Shown here one piece after another: positions 55,466 to 64,000 of a stretch of DNA of 64,000 bases (positions are counted from its first letter, which is position 1; every line of letters starts with the position of its first letter). Below the pieces are notes generated by a model. That model searched no databases, had not been told where the DNA came from, and saw only the letters and a list, made by a program, of their open reading frames with translations. Both the position numbers and the translations under genes were made by a program. This DNA comes from Lelliottia nimipressuralis (lineage in GTDB: Bacteria; Pseudomonadota; Gammaproteobacteria; Enterobacterales; Enterobacteriaceae). The DNA lies in assembly GCF_004115925.1 (NCBI RefSeq), contig NZ_SDDX01000005.1:124001-188000 (forward strand). Reading direction: 5' to 3'.

Positions 55466-56917
55466 GTGAACACACTCAATCGTCGTGATTTTCCCGGTGC
55501 TCTCTATCCTGAACGTATCATCCAGTTTGGTGAAGGTAACTTTTTACGTGCGTTCATCGACTGGCAGATCGACCTGCTGAATGAGCACACCGATCTGAAT
55601 TCCGGGGTGGTAATTGTTCGTCCTATCCAGAGCGATTTCCCACCTTCACTGAGCACTCAGGATGGTCTGTACACCACGATCATTCGCGGCCTGAATGAGA
55701 AGGGCGAGGCTGTGAGCGATGCGCGTCTGATCCGCTCCGTAAATCGTGAAATCAGTGTTTACAGCCAGTACGACGAATTCCTTAAACTCGCACACAATCC
55801 GGATATGCGCTTTGTGTTCTCCAACACTACCGAAGTGGGCATCAGCTATCACGCTGATGACAAATTCGACGATGCGCCTGCCGTGAGTTATCCGGCAAAA
55901 CTCACCCGTTTACTGTTCGAGCGTTTCAGCCATTTCAACGGCGCGGCCGACAAAGGCTGGGTGATTATTCCGTGCGAGCTGATTGATTATAACGGCGATG
56001 CGCTGCGTGAACTGGTGCTGAAATATGCCCAGGAGTGGGCGCTGCCAGCGGCATTCACCCAGTGGCTGGTTGATGCCAACAGTTTCTGCTCCACCCTCGT
56101 GGACCGCATTGTCACCGGCTACCCGCGTGACGAAGTGGCTGCGCTTGAAACGGAACTGGGCTACCACGATGGTTTCCTCGATACCGCAGAACACTTCTAT
56201 CTGTTTGTGATTCAGGGGCCTAAATCTCTGGCCGCCGAACTGCGCCTCGATAAATTCCCGCTTAACGTGCTGATTGTGGACGACATCAAACCGTACAAAG
56301 AGCGCAAGGTCGCAATCCTTAACGGCGCGCACACGGCACTGGTCCCGGTGGCCTTCCAGGCGGGGCTGGACACCGTCGGCGACGCGATGAACGACGCCGA
56401 AATCTGCGCATTTGTGGAAAAGGCCATCTACCAGGAGATCATCCCGGTGCTGGATTTACCAAAAGATGAGCTGGAATCCTTCGCCAGCGCGGTGACAGGG
56501 CGTTTCCGTAACCCGTACATTAAACACCAGCTGCTGTCGATTGCCCTGAACGGGATGACAAAATACCGTACCCGTATCCTGCCGCAGCTGCTGGCAGGGC
56601 AGAAGGCGACCGGGAAATTACCTGCGCGTCTCACCTTTGCGCTGGCCGCGTTGATCGCGTTTTATCGTGCAGAGCGTGAGGGTGAAAACTATCCGGTGCA
56701 GGACGATCTGCACTGGCTGGAGCGCTATCAGCAGCTGTGGGCGCAGCATCATGACAAGCAGATCAGCACCAGCGAACTGGTGAAAGCGGTTCTCAGCGTG
56801 AGCGAGCACTGGGAGCAGGATCTGACGAAAGTGAGCGGATTGGTAGAACAGGTTACGCTCGATCTGGATGCGATTCTTCTGAAGGGGATGCGCGCGGCAG
56901 TGAAACCGCTGTGCTAA
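55466..56917 (+). CDS. uxaB: tagaturonate reductase (altronate oxidoreductase) UxaB
   Basis: 483 aa, the same length as E. coli UxaB and close along its length: [20 protein letters not shown], then [16 protein letters not shown] and the [20 protein letters not shown] catalytic region of mannitol-dehydrogenase-type oxidoreductases. It reduces D-tagaturonate to D-altronate with NADH in galacturonate breakdown. The start is GTG 55466 with AAGGA upstream. Confidence 0.95.
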   Translation: MNTLNRRDFPGALYPERIIQFGEGNFLRAFIDWQIDLLNEHTDLNSGVVIVRPIQSDFPPSLSTQDGLYTTIIRGLNEKGEAVSDARLIRSVNREISVYSQYDEFLKLAHNPDMRFVFSNTTEVGISYHADDKFDDAPAVSYPAKLTRLLFERFSHFNGAADKGWVIIPCELIDYNGDALRELVLKYAQEWALPAAFTQWLVDANSFCSTLVDRIVTGYPRDEVAALETELGYHDGFLDTAEHFYLFVIQGPKSLAAELRLDKFPLNVLIVDDIKPYKERKVAILNGAHTALVPVAFQAGLDTVGDAMNDAEICAFVEKAIYQEIIPVLDLPKDELESFASAVTGRFRNPYIKHQLLSIALNGMTKYRTRILPQLLAGQKATGKLPARLTFALAALIAFYRAEREGENYPVQDDLHWLERYQQLWAQHHDKQISTSELVKAVLSVSEHWEQDLTKVSGLVEQVTLDLDAILLKGMRAAVKPLC

Positions 56918-56925
56918 TCCTCTCG

Positions 56926-56949
56926 CCCGGCTCCGGCCGGGTTTTATTT
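56926..56949 (+). terminator. terminator of uxaB
   Basis: CCCGGC, TCCG, GCCGGG followed by TTTTATTT, 8 nt after the stop. Confidence 0.85.
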
Positions 56950-57066
56950 AAAGTATCGTTAGTTACAACATACTATATGCTCAGTTTTTTTATAAGACAC
57001 TTCAGCACCGTGCGCTTTTTGTCTCGCAGTTAAAAAGGGGCAGCAATCCTGTAACAAGCTTGCAAC

Positions 57067-57082
57067 CGTGACGGCGATCACG
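57067..57082 (+). promoter_or_regulatory. candidate CRP site upstream of yneE
   Basis: CGTGACGGCGATCACG contains the symmetric core GTGA-N6-TCAC. It lies 37 nt before the yneE start, close for an activator, so it could also repress. Confidence 0.4.
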
Positions 57083-57119
57083 TTTAATAGTCGCGCTCTT
57101 TATTGACCTGAAGCTGACT

Positions 57120-58034
57120 ATGATTGTTCGTCCTCAACAGCACTGGCTGCGCCTGATTTTTGTCTGGCACGGCTCCGTCCTGTCTAAAATCTTTACCCGG
57201 TTATTCCTTAACTTCCTGTTATCCATCGCTGTTATCGTGATGTTACCCTGGTACTCTTCCCTTGGGATCAAACTGACCGTTGCGCCGTTCAGCATTCTCG
57301 GCGTGGCGATCGCTATCTTCCTCGGGTTTCGCAATAACGCCTGTTATTCGCGCTACGTTGAGGCTCGCCAGCTTTGGGGGCAACTGATGATAGCGTCACG
57401 CTCGCTATTTCGCGAGGTGAAAAACACGCTCCCGGACGATCCGCATCTCAGCGAGTTCGTGCGTCTGCAGATCGCCTTCGCCCATTGCCTGCGCATGACG
57501 CTCAGACGCCAGCCGCAGGCGGAGCAGCTTTCACGCTATCTTTCTGCGTCACATTTACGCGCGGTGATGGATTCAAACTCGCCGTCGAACCGTATTTTGC
57601 TGATCATGGGCGAGTGGCTGGCGGTGCGCCGTCGGGAAGGGCAGCTGTCAGATATTCTGTTCCACAGCCTCAACAATCGTCTGAACGACATGTCCGTGGT
57701 GTTAGCCGGATGCGAGCGAATTGCCAATACGCCGGTGCCGTTTGCCTACACCCTGATTCTGCACCGCACGGTCTATCTGTTCTGCATTATGCTGCCGTTC
57801 GCCCTGGTGGTCGATCTGCACTACATGACGCCGTTTGTCTCGGCGCTGATCTCTTACACCTTTATCTCCCTCGATGCGCTGGCTGAAGAGCTGGAAGAAC
57901 CCTTCGGCGTGGAAAATAACGACCTGCCGCTGGATGCCATCTGCAATGCGATGGAGATCGATCTGCTGCAAATGAACGATGAGCCGGAAATCCCCGCCCG
58001 CGTCTTACCGGACAAGCATTACCAGCTCACGTAA
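57120..58034 (+). CDS. yneE: bestrophin-family channel YneE
   Basis: 304 aa, the same as E. coli YneE. Four hydrophobic segments; FLGFRNNACYSRYVEARQLWGQL and the C-terminal DALAEELEEPFGVENNDLPLDAIC (in two parts) are the bestrophin hallmarks, including the acidic cluster that binds calcium in animal members. The related Klebsiella protein forms a pentameric channel. Located next to uxaB as in E. coli. Confidence 0.92.
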   Translation: MIVRPQQHWLRLIFVWHGSVLSKIFTRLFLNFLLSIAVIVMLPWYSSLGIKLTVAPFSILGVAIAIFLGFRNNACYSRYVEARQLWGQLMIASRSLFREVKNTLPDDPHLSEFVRLQIAFAHCLRMTLRRQPQAEQLSRYLSASHLRAVMDSNSPSNRILLIMGEWLAVRRREGQLSDILFHSLNNRLNDMSVVLAGCERIANTPVPFAYTLILHRTVYLFCIMLPFALVVDLHYMTPFVSALISYTFISLDALAEELEEPFGVENNDLPLDAICNAMEIDLLQMNDEPEIPARVLPDKHYQLT

Positions 58035-58041
58035 TGAACAT

Positions 58042-58605
58042 TCAGGAACGCTGCAAGGCGTTCCACTCTTCGCGGGTGATTTCCCATAACTCCGAGTCCA
58101 GCTCGCCGCTGACGTAGGCTTTCTTTTCGGTTCTCACCAGGCGCATCCCGCTGCTGGCAGAAATCCGCTGAGAGCGCAGGTTGACGGCGGCTTTTGGCGC
58201 ACGCAGAAGCGGTTTGTTCAGCGTATTAAACCAGAAGTCCGTCGCGGCAATGCTCGCTTCGCGCATATAGCCCTGACCCTGCCATTCGGGTGCCAGCCAG
58301 AATCCCCGATTGTTATCCTCGACGTCGTAAAGGCAGATCAGACCAATCAGTTGATCGGGATTGTCTTTGCAACGAATCGTCCAGAACCACGCCACCCCAT
58401 TTTCCACATCCTGCAGGGCGACGTTGTTCACGTATGTTTCTGCGCCATCGGACGGATAGGGCCAGGGTACGCTCGCCACCATATAACGCACGATCTCCCA
58501 GCGCGGATATAATGTCTGGATTTGCAGCGCATCTTCCGCTTCCAGCGGTTTGAGTAACAGACGTTCAGTGGTTAACGTGGGCGTTTTCACGATTCGGATC
58601 TCCAT
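58042..58605 (-). CDS. RimJ/RimL-type GNAT acetyltransferase
   Basis: 187 aa. TLTTERLLLKPLEAEDA opens a RimJ/RimL-like domain; NNRGFWLAPEWQGQGYMREA is the acetyl-CoA loop and NLRSQRISASSGMRLVR motif B. Seven bases beyond the convergent yneE stop. Substrate unknown. Confidence 0.83.
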   Translation of the reverse strand: MEIRIVKTPTLTTERLLLKPLEAEDALQIQTLYPRWEIVRYMVASVPWPYPSDGAETYVNNVALQDVENGVAWFWTIRCKDNPDQLIGLICLYDVEDNNRGFWLAPEWQGQGYMREASIAATDFWFNTLNKPLLRAPKAAVNLRSQRISASSGMRLVRTEKKAYVSGELDSELWEITREEWNALQRS

Positions 58606-58686
58606 TATTTGTCGTTATGTTTTTGTTTGCCTTCTGCTATTTTCATGATTACCACATTCTGCTGTGACTGAATAGCCGAGGAAAAT

Positions 58687-59175
58687 ATGACGTTAAGATT
58701 GGCCGCACCGGAAGAGGCCGAAAGACTCTGGCTCGTTCGTAATCTGGCTATCCGTGCAGGCTGCCAGAGTAGCTATGATAGTGACGTGATCGCCCGCTGG
58801 ACGCCGGAAGCAATGCCAGAAAGTTACCGTCAGGTGATAATCGATAATCCCTTTTACGTGGTCGACGATGAGAAGGGAGAAATCGTGGCAAGCGGCTATC
58901 TCGATCTGGCCGCCAGCAGCGTGGAAGCGGTCTTTACCGTCCCCGAAGCAGCCAGAAAAGGGCTGGCGGGGCGGATCATCGCGGCGATTAAAGCAGAGGC
59001 ACGCGCACGCGGCATTTCGCAATTAACGCTCTCCTCAACGCCCAACGCGCAGACCTTCTATCAGAGACAAGGCTTTGTAACGGTTAGCGAGGGCTTTCAT
59101 TATTCAAGAATGGCCGATGCGCAGCTGCGTTGTATTCACATGACGATCAATTTAACCGGCGAGGAGACCCTATGA
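58687..59175 (+). CDS. GNAT-family acetyltransferase
   Basis: 162 aa. The acetyl-CoA loop FTVPEAARKGLAGRIIAAIK lies near residues 79-98; STPNAQTFYQRQGFVTVSEG is the C-terminal motif. GAGGAAAAT precedes the ATG. Overlaps the next GNAT gene by 4 nt (ATGA), so the two are translationally coupled. Confidence 0.83.
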   Translation: MTLRLAAPEEAERLWLVRNLAIRAGCQSSYDSDVIARWTPEAMPESYRQVIIDNPFYVVDDEKGEIVASGYLDLAASSVEAVFTVPEAARKGLAGRIIAAIKAEARARGISQLTLSSTPNAQTFYQRQGFVTVSEGFHYSRMADAQLRCIHMTINLTGEETL

Positions 59176-59612
59176 CGATAACCGTAAGGGCGTTGCGTGC
59201 AGAGGATTATGCCGACTGGCGGCCGCTGTGGGATGGCTACACGGCGTTTTACGAATGCAAACTCGATGAGTCCGTGACCGCGTCGACATGGGAAAGGGCG
59301 CTGAGCCCGCATTCTGCACTGCTCTGTCGGGTCGCGGAAATGGACGGGAAAGTCGTGGGTTTCGCCCTGTGTGTGCTGCATGAAGGGACATTTTCAACCG
59401 CGCCCGTATGCTATCTGGAAGATCTGTTTGTCGATGCAAATGTGCGTGGGAGCGGTGCCGGAAAGGCGCTGATAGAGGCCCTCCAGGCGGAAGGAAAGCG
59501 CGAAGGGTGGTCAACGCTGTACTGGGTGACGCGTCAAAACAACCCTGCGCGAAAACTGTATGACAAGTTTAGTGAAGCGGACGATTTTGTACGTTATCGC
59601 CTGTCGCTTTAA
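59172..59612 (+). CDS. GNAT-family acetyltransferase, coupled to the previous one
   Basis: 146 aa. LEDLFVDANVRGSGAGKALI carries the acetyl-CoA loop, and YWVTRQNNPARKLYDKFSE the C-terminal motif. The ATG at 59172 lies inside the preceding stop with GAGGAGACC upstream; the longer frame from 59130 is rejected. Unlike the upstream GNAT in sequence, so the pair is not a recent tandem duplication. Confidence 0.85.
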   Translation: MTITVRALRAEDYADWRPLWDGYTAFYECKLDESVTASTWERALSPHSALLCRVAEMDGKVVGFALCVLHEGTFSTAPVCYLEDLFVDANVRGSGAGKALIEALQAEGKREGWSTLYWVTRQNNPARKLYDKFSEADDFVRYRLSL

Positions 59613-59618
59613 GTACTT

Positions 59619-60377
59619 TTAAGGTTCACGACGGGCAACGATAAACAGGCGCGGGAAAGCCAGCAAAATCTGCCCGTTTTCTTGCAGCGGATACTGCTGT
59701 TCCAGAAGTTCAAGATAGCGATCCAGATAGTTCCGCTGCTCGTGTTCGCTCAGCTCCTGCAACCAGGGGCGCAATCCGGTGGCACTCACCCAGTCAACGA
59801 TCGCCTGATGCGAACTCATTTTGTGATAGTAGGTGGTGCGCCAGATATCCACGTCGCAACCCGCGTCCGTCAAAATATCAAAATAGGCATGAACGCCGGG
59901 CAGCGGATCGCGGCTGCGGTCCGGGAAACCTTGCTCGTAAGCCACTTCACGCATCAAAACGTGCGATGGCTCATCGCGATTATCAGGCATCTGAATCGCC
60001 AGCACGCCGTTCATTTTGAGCAGAGAAACCAGGTGCGGGAGCAGCTCATAGTGATCGGAGATCCACTGCAGCGACGCGTTGGCATAGACAAGATCAACCG
60101 AATGCGCCGGGCGATAGGTTTGAATATTGGCTTCAATAAACTGGCATTCGGGCAACGCAACCCGCGCCTGTTCCAGCATGGCCGGTGAATTATCCACGCC
60201 AACAATGCGTGCCGATGGCCAGCGCTGATGCAAAAGTGCGGTGCTGTTTGCCGGGCCACAGCCCAAATCCAGAACATCCGTCACCTCGTTCAGCGCCACT
60301 CTTGCCAGCAGTTCGGCGGCGGGACGAGTGCGTTCCGCGCCGTATTGCAGATATAAAGAAGGGTTCCAGTCGGCCAT
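59619..60377 (-). CDS. tam: trans-aconitate 2-methyltransferase Tam
   Basis: 252 aa, the same as E. coli Tam when started at [23 protein letters not shown] motif DLGCGPANS at residues 37-45; [14 protein letters not shown] and [10 protein letters not shown] are Tam-specific. It methylates trans-aconitate, a poison of the TCA cycle. GGAG precedes two adjacent ATGs; the second gives better spacing and the known length. tam next to yneE/uxaB is also the E. coli order, apart from inserted GNATs. Confidence 0.93.
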   Translation of the reverse strand: MADWNPSLYLQYGAERTRPAAELLARVALNEVTDVLDLGCGPANSTALLHQRWPSARIVGVDNSPAMLEQARVALPECQFIEANIQTYRPAHSVDLVYANASLQWISDHYELLPHLVSLLKMNGVLAIQMPDNRDEPSHVLMREVAYEQGFPDRSRDPLPGVHAYFDILTDAGCDVDIWRTTYYHKMSSHQAIVDWVSATGLRPWLQELSEHEQRNYLDRYLELLEQQYPLQENGQILLAFPRLFIVARREP

Positions 60378-60434
60378 CATCGCATCTCCAGTTTGCGGGT
60401 TTCAGCAAGTGTAGATGATTGGCGATGGTTATGT

Positions 60435-61010
60435 TCAGGCGTTTAACCAGGCCTGGCCGTCAGCTTTCATTTTTCGCTCTAATTCACTGCCGCGCGTGGC
60501 AAAAACACGTTTAACCGGGAACCCGCTCTTTTCCAGCACGTAGGCGAGAGCGGCGTATTCACGCGGGTATTTCTCGGCAGTCGCCGCGTCTATCTCCACC
60601 ACGCCCATCGGGAACGTAAAGGTGCTCATGTCGTAAATGCTCTGACGATGGAACAATTTCCAGACGCCGTCGCGTTTCTCCATCAGGTCGTAGAAACGGT
60701 TATGTCCGTTGCAGCCCACGTTCAGTTTGACGTTTTCGGCGATAATAATGGCGTTCGTTTCCACGATCGCTTTGTCACCCTTAAAAGTAATAATCGGGCT
60801 GCCCATCAGATGTTTGGTGCGGATATCCGATGCCCCCATACGCTCTGAACCCGTCACAAAATCACCGAAAAGCCCTTCAAACCAGGTGACTTCGATCGTG
60901 CCGTCAGGGTGAAAGAGTGAACGCAGCTGTTCCCATTCGTTCAAATCCCGGTGGATCCAGCCGTTGATCAGGTCGGTAATCTGCAGGCGATCTTCAGTTC
61001 TGTTTTCCAT
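60435..61010 (-). CDS. SnoaL-like (nuclear transport factor 2 family) protein
   Basis: 191 aa. RLQITDLINGWIHRDLNEWEQLRSLFHPDG and the FEGLFGDFVTGSERM region fit a cone-shaped SnoaL/NTF2 domain used by cyclases, dehydratases and aldol-type enzymes, or as non-enzymatic binders. GGAG lies 9 nt before the ATG. It is divergent from a LysR gene by 111 nt, likely its regulator. Function unknown. Confidence 0.78.
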   Translation of the reverse strand: MENRTEDRLQITDLINGWIHRDLNEWEQLRSLFHPDGTIEVTWFEGLFGDFVTGSERMGASDIRTKHLMGSPIITFKGDKAIVETNAIIIAENVKLNVGCNGHNRFYDLMEKRDGVWKLFHRQSIYDMSTFTFPMGVVEIDAATAEKYPREYAALAYVLEKSGFPVKRVFATRGSELERKMKADGQAWLNA

Positions 61011-61121
61011 TTTTCGTGCTCCGCTAATGAAAGATGCATGGAGTATTCACCCTGCGTTCGATAACATCCAATACAATATAATGACGGATTAATCAGATTT
61101 AATGATTACTGGAGGTGCGAC

Positions 61122-62009
61122 ATGGATTTACGCCAGTTACGCTATTTTCTGGCCGTGGCGGAAGAGAAGCATTTTGGCCGCGCCGCTCAGAGCCTTAACA
61201 TTGTCCAGCCGGCGTTGAGTATGCAGATTCGTGCGCTGGAGGAGGAACTCGGCGGCGCGTTGTTAGTTCGGACCAGCCGAAGCGTCGAGCTGACTGAAGC
61301 GGGAAAACTGTTCCAGACCGAGGCACGACGCACGCTGGAGCAGGCCGAGTTTGCCCGACACGCCGTTGCGCGTTCCCTGCGCGGAGAGACCGGCACGGTG
61401 CGAATCGGGTTTGCCGGGAATGCCGTATTTAGCGGGAAACTGATGCGTGATTTACGTCATTTTCGCCAACGCTATCCGGATGTTGAGATGATTTTGCAGG
61501 AGGTCCCGGCGCAGCAGCAGGTGGAAGCCATTCTCGCCGGGCGGCAGGATATCGGCTACACGCCGGATCACAGCAAAACCCTGACCGCCGGAATCAGGGT
61601 GCAGAGGATAGGGGACTGGGACATTCTGGTGGCATTGTCGGACGAACACCCGCTGGCTGAGCGTCCGCTCTTTACCGTCGAGATGCTTGCCGGGCAGCCG
61701 CTGATCCTCTACGACGCCCATGATACGCATGAAAATCTGTATCTCATGCTGAGCCAGCAGCTGCAAAACAGGCTGCAGATTGCGCACCGTTCTGACAGCA
61801 CCCTGAGCGTCCTGGCCCATGCCGCCGCCGGAATGGGGCTTGCGCTGGTTCCCGCACCGCTGCAGCAGGTTAATATTCCCGGCCTGGTTTATCGCCATCT
61901 GAATGCCCCGGCGTTAACGGCCAATTTACTGATGATTAGCCGTGACACGGAGACCAGCGGCGCGGTGAACGCATTCCTGTCGTTAGCGGCACAGGGCGCT
62001 GCTCGTTGA
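61122..62009 (+). CDS. LysR-type transcriptional regulator
   Basis: 295 aa. The HTH is DLRQLRYFLAVAEEKHFGRA and LNIVQPALSMQIRALEEELG; VRIGFAGNAVFSGKLMRDLR begins the effector domain, of the CynR/BenM-like branch. GGAGG precedes the ATG. Divergent from the SnoaL-like gene; its 3' end is 28 nt from the convergent EamA gene. Confidence 0.87.
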   Translation: MDLRQLRYFLAVAEEKHFGRAAQSLNIVQPALSMQIRALEEELGGALLVRTSRSVELTEAGKLFQTEARRTLEQAEFARHAVARSLRGETGTVRIGFAGNAVFSGKLMRDLRHFRQRYPDVEMILQEVPAQQQVEAILAGRQDIGYTPDHSKTLTAGIRVQRIGDWDILVALSDEHPLAERPLFTVEMLAGQPLILYDAHDTHENLYLMLSQQLQNRLQIAHRSDSTLSVLAHAAAGMGLALVPAPLQQVNIPGLVYRHLNAPALTANLLMISRDTETSGAVNAFLSLAAQGAAR

Positions 62010-62037
62010 TCTGCCCCACGCCTCATTCTGAATCGCG

Positions 62038-62928
62038 TCATTTGCCCCATTTCCGCGAACCGATGACGCACAGAATGACGCCTGCGGTGATAACGATCAT
62101 CAACGAGCTGACGCTTTCGTGCAGGAGCGTCGCCGACAGCCCCAGCCCGAAGAACGGCTGTAACAACTGAAGCTGACCGACGGCAGCGATCCCCCCCTGC
62201 GCAAGCCCTTTGTACCAGAAAATAAAGCCAATCAGCATGCTGAAAAGAGAGACGTATCCCAGCGCCAGCCAGGCGGAATATCCGATGTGGCTGAAGGAGG
62301 CAGGCTGGGTCATCACTGTGGCCGTCAGCATAAAGGGCAGAGAAATCAACAGCGCCCAGCTGATAACCTGCCAGCCTCCGAGCACACGGGTCAGCCTGGC
62401 GCCTTCGGCATAACCCAGACCGCAGACAATCACCGCAGCGAGCATCAGCAGATCGCCAACAAGAGAAACTGCCACGCTTTGTGAGAGGGCAAAGCCCATC
62501 ACCAGAACACTGCCCAGCACAGAGAACATCCAGAAGGCTTTTTTGGGACGTTCACCGCCGCGCAGTACGCCAAAAATCGCGGTGCTAAGCGGCAGCAGGC
62601 CGAGAAAAACAATCGAGTGCGCCGAGGTGACATGCTGAAGCGCCAGCGCCGTCAGCAGCGGAAAACCGATCACCACCCCAAGCGCGACCACGACGAGCGG
62701 CAGGATGTGCGACAGTTGCGGGCGTTTTTCCTTAAACCCGACGATCAGCATCATGGCAAAAAGACCGGCAATGGATGCCCGCAGGAACGTCAGGAAAAAA
62801 GGATTCATATCCAGCACCGCCACACGTGTGGCGGGTAGTGAACCGCTGAAAATGATGACGCCCAGCAGCCCGTTCAGCCAGCCGGACATCGCGTTGGAAT
62901 CCGTTTTATGCACTACGGAATTGACCAC
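62038..62928 (-). CDS. EamA/DMT-family transporter
   Basis: 296 aa from the chosen GTG start at 62928 (GAGG 5 nt upstream); an internal ATG (MSGWLNGLLGVIIFSGSLPA) would also serve, and the longest frame reaches 63006. Ten helices and two EamA repeats. Divergent from a MocR-type gene, so it is a likely target. Substrate unknown. Confidence 0.85.
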   Translation of the reverse strand: MVNSVVHKTDSNAMSGWLNGLLGVIIFSGSLPATRVAVLDMNPFFLTFLRASIAGLFAMMLIVGFKEKRPQLSHILPLVVVALGVVIGFPLLTALALQHVTSAHSIVFLGLLPLSTAIFGVLRGGERPKKAFWMFSVLGSVLVMGFALSQSVAVSLVGDLLMLAAVIVCGLGYAEGARLTRVLGGWQVISWALLISLPFMLTATVMTQPASFSHIGYSAWLALGYVSLFSMLIGFIFWYKGLAQGGIAAVGQLQLLQPFFGLGLSATLLHESVSSLMIVITAGVILCVIGSRKWGK

Positions 62929-63032
62929 GAACACCTCATTATTTTCATCACGCCCGCAGGCTTGAGCATCTGTGAAGCCGATGGTAGTCTCATGAATCCG
63001 ATACAATCAAAAAATTGTCATGGATACATTCG

Positions 63033-64000
63033 ATGAAAGCCCGGTATAAAGCGATAGTGGATACCTTCGCAGCATTGATTCGGGCGGGGACGCTCACGCC
63101 GGGCACCCGGCTGCCGACCCATCGCCATCTGTCACAGCGGGAAAAAATCTCTCTGGCGACGGCGACCCGCGTCTATACGGAGCTGGAGGCGATGGGGCTG
63201 GTGAGTGGCGAAACCGGACGTGGTACGTTTGTTCGCGAGATTTCTGTTCCTTACGGCCACGGCGTCGATCAACAGGCCGTGGCATCCGATGTGCTGGATT
63301 TGAACTTTAACTATCCCGAGTTAGCGGGGCAGGGAGAGCTGCTGCGCGAGGCGTTACGCCAGGTATCGAACGCCGGTGATATCGAATCGCACTTACGCTA
63401 TCAGCCCCATGCCGGGAGGCTGACCGATCGCGAGATTATTGCCGGGCATTTCTCCTGTCAGGGATTTCGGCCTGCGCCGGACAATGTCGTCATCGTCAAT
63501 GGCGCCCAGCACGGATTGGCCGTCACGGTGATGGGGCTGCTGCGCCCCGGTGATGTGGTGGCCGTGGACGCGCTGACCTATTCCGGTTTTAAAGCGCTGG
63601 CCACGTTATATCATCTGGAGCTGATCCCTGTCCCGTCGCGGGCTGACGGCCCGGACCTGAACGCGTTACAGCAGATTTGCCAAAAACGCCCTGTTAGGGC
63701 GGTGTACACCATGCCCACGCTGCACAATCCTTTGGGCTGGGTGATGAATCGCGAGCAGCGACAAGTGCTGGCCGGGATCGCCCGCGCCCACGATCTCATC
63801 ATTATTGAAGACACAGCGTATGCCTATTTGATTGGCAGGCCACCGCCGCCGGTCGCGGTTTATGCACCGGAACGCACGGTTTACGTCACCGGATTTTCAA
63901 AGAACGTGGCGACCGGGCTACGAGTGGGCGCGGTGATCTGCCCTGAATCGTACCGTCCGGCCCTGGAACGCGCGGTTCGGGCGACCAGCTGGAATACGCC
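63033..64000 (+). CDS. MocR-type (GntR HTH plus aminotransferase fold) regulator, partial
   Basis: About 322 codons before the right edge. An N-terminal GntR winged helix (residues about 8-70: GTLTPGTRLPTHRHLSQREK and TATRVYTELEAMGLVSGETG) is fused to a fold-type I aminotransferase-like domain with VNGAQHGLAVTVMGLL, TMPTLHNPLG, IIEDTAYAYL and the PLP lysine in VTGFSKNVATGLRVG. MocR proteins use PLP as a cofactor-effector and often control the divergent transporter. ATG 63033 is the first in-frame start; a nearer upstream ATG (63020) is in another frame and short. Confidence 0.9.
   Translation, partial: MKARYKAIVDTFAALIRAGTLTPGTRLPTHRHLSQREKISLATATRVYTELEAMGLVSGETGRGTFVREISVPYGHGVDQQAVASDVLDLNFNYPELAGQGELLREALRQVSNAGDIESHLRYQPHAGRLTDREIIAGHFSCQGFRPAPDNVVIVNGAQHGLAVTVMGLLRPGDVVAVDALTYSGFKALATLYHLELIPVPSRADGPDLNALQQICQKRPVRAVYTMPTLHNPLGWVMNREQRQVLAGIARAHDLIIIEDTAYAYLIGRPPPPVAVYAPERTVYVTGFSKNVATGLRVGAVICPESYRPALERAVRATSWNT

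Overview
This window looks like chromosome from a member of the Enterobacteriaceae close to Enterobacter or Lelliottia. That is an inference from moderate-to-high GC, dense gene packing and near-identity of many proteins to E. coli K-12 orthologues. Two stretches are syntenic with E. coli: trg-ydcI-ydcJ-opgD-rimL-ydcK-tehAB-ydcL-ydcO-sutR-rlhA-yncJ (about 0.4-28.4 kb) and ydeE-eamA-marBAR/marC-sotB-yneJ-sad-glsB-yneG-dgcF-uxaB-yneE-tam (about 38.4-60.4 kb). No rRNA, tRNA, CRISPR array, transposase, integrase or prophage gene was recognised. No pseudogene was found; the two edge genes are cut by the window.

Layout. 0-6 kb: tail of frmA, the trg chemoreceptor, a PQQ-linked membrane sugar dehydrogenase (gcd) lodged between trg and ydcI, and ydcI itself. 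6-7.4 kb: ydcJ. 7.4-13.5 kb: a five-gene block absent from the corresponding E. coli interval (carboxylesterase, LysR regulator, OmpC-type porin, YbdL-like aminotransferase, periplasmic amino-acid binding protein). 13.7-22.4 kb: opgD, rimL, ydcK, tehAB, ydcL, interrupted by a divergent PepT-like peptidase / DppA-like binding protein pair. 22.4-30.7 kb: a DMT exporter with its AraC regulator, ydcO/sutR with two matching palindromes between them, rlhA, yncJ, an unassigned small membrane-anchored protein, and an ftrA/rhodanese pair.

30.8-38.3 kb: a MetE-like methyltransferase behind MetJ-type boxes, then a complete urtABCDE urea uptake operon behind a strong sigma-54 promoter and an NtrC-like palindrome, then zinT behind a near-perfect Zur box with a TTG start. 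38.4-46.5 kb: ydeE, eamA, the full mar locus with operator and marbox, sotB, a PhzF-family protein, a GNAT and yneJ. 46.5-58 kb: sad, an MCP with an altered signalling tip, glsB-yneG, three consecutive GGDEF diguanylate cyclase genes of different architecture, a GNAT, uxaB and yneE. 58-64 kb: three more GNATs, tam, a SnoaL-like protein with a LysR regulator, and an EamA exporter divergent from a MocR-type regulator that runs off the right edge.

Themes. Nutrient and metal control is readable in the DNA: nitrogen (sigma-54/NtrC to urt), methionine (MetJ to MetE-like), zinc (Zur to zinT) and stress/antibiotic response (mar). Several divergent regulator-transporter or regulator-enzyme pairs punctuate the conserved backbone. 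I did not find a clearly new multi-gene system. The best candidates for undescribed biology are the MCP with the variant tip beside sad/glsB, the three-DGC cluster, the aminotransferase/binding-protein operon with two inverted repeats upstream, and the PepT-like/DppA-like pair.
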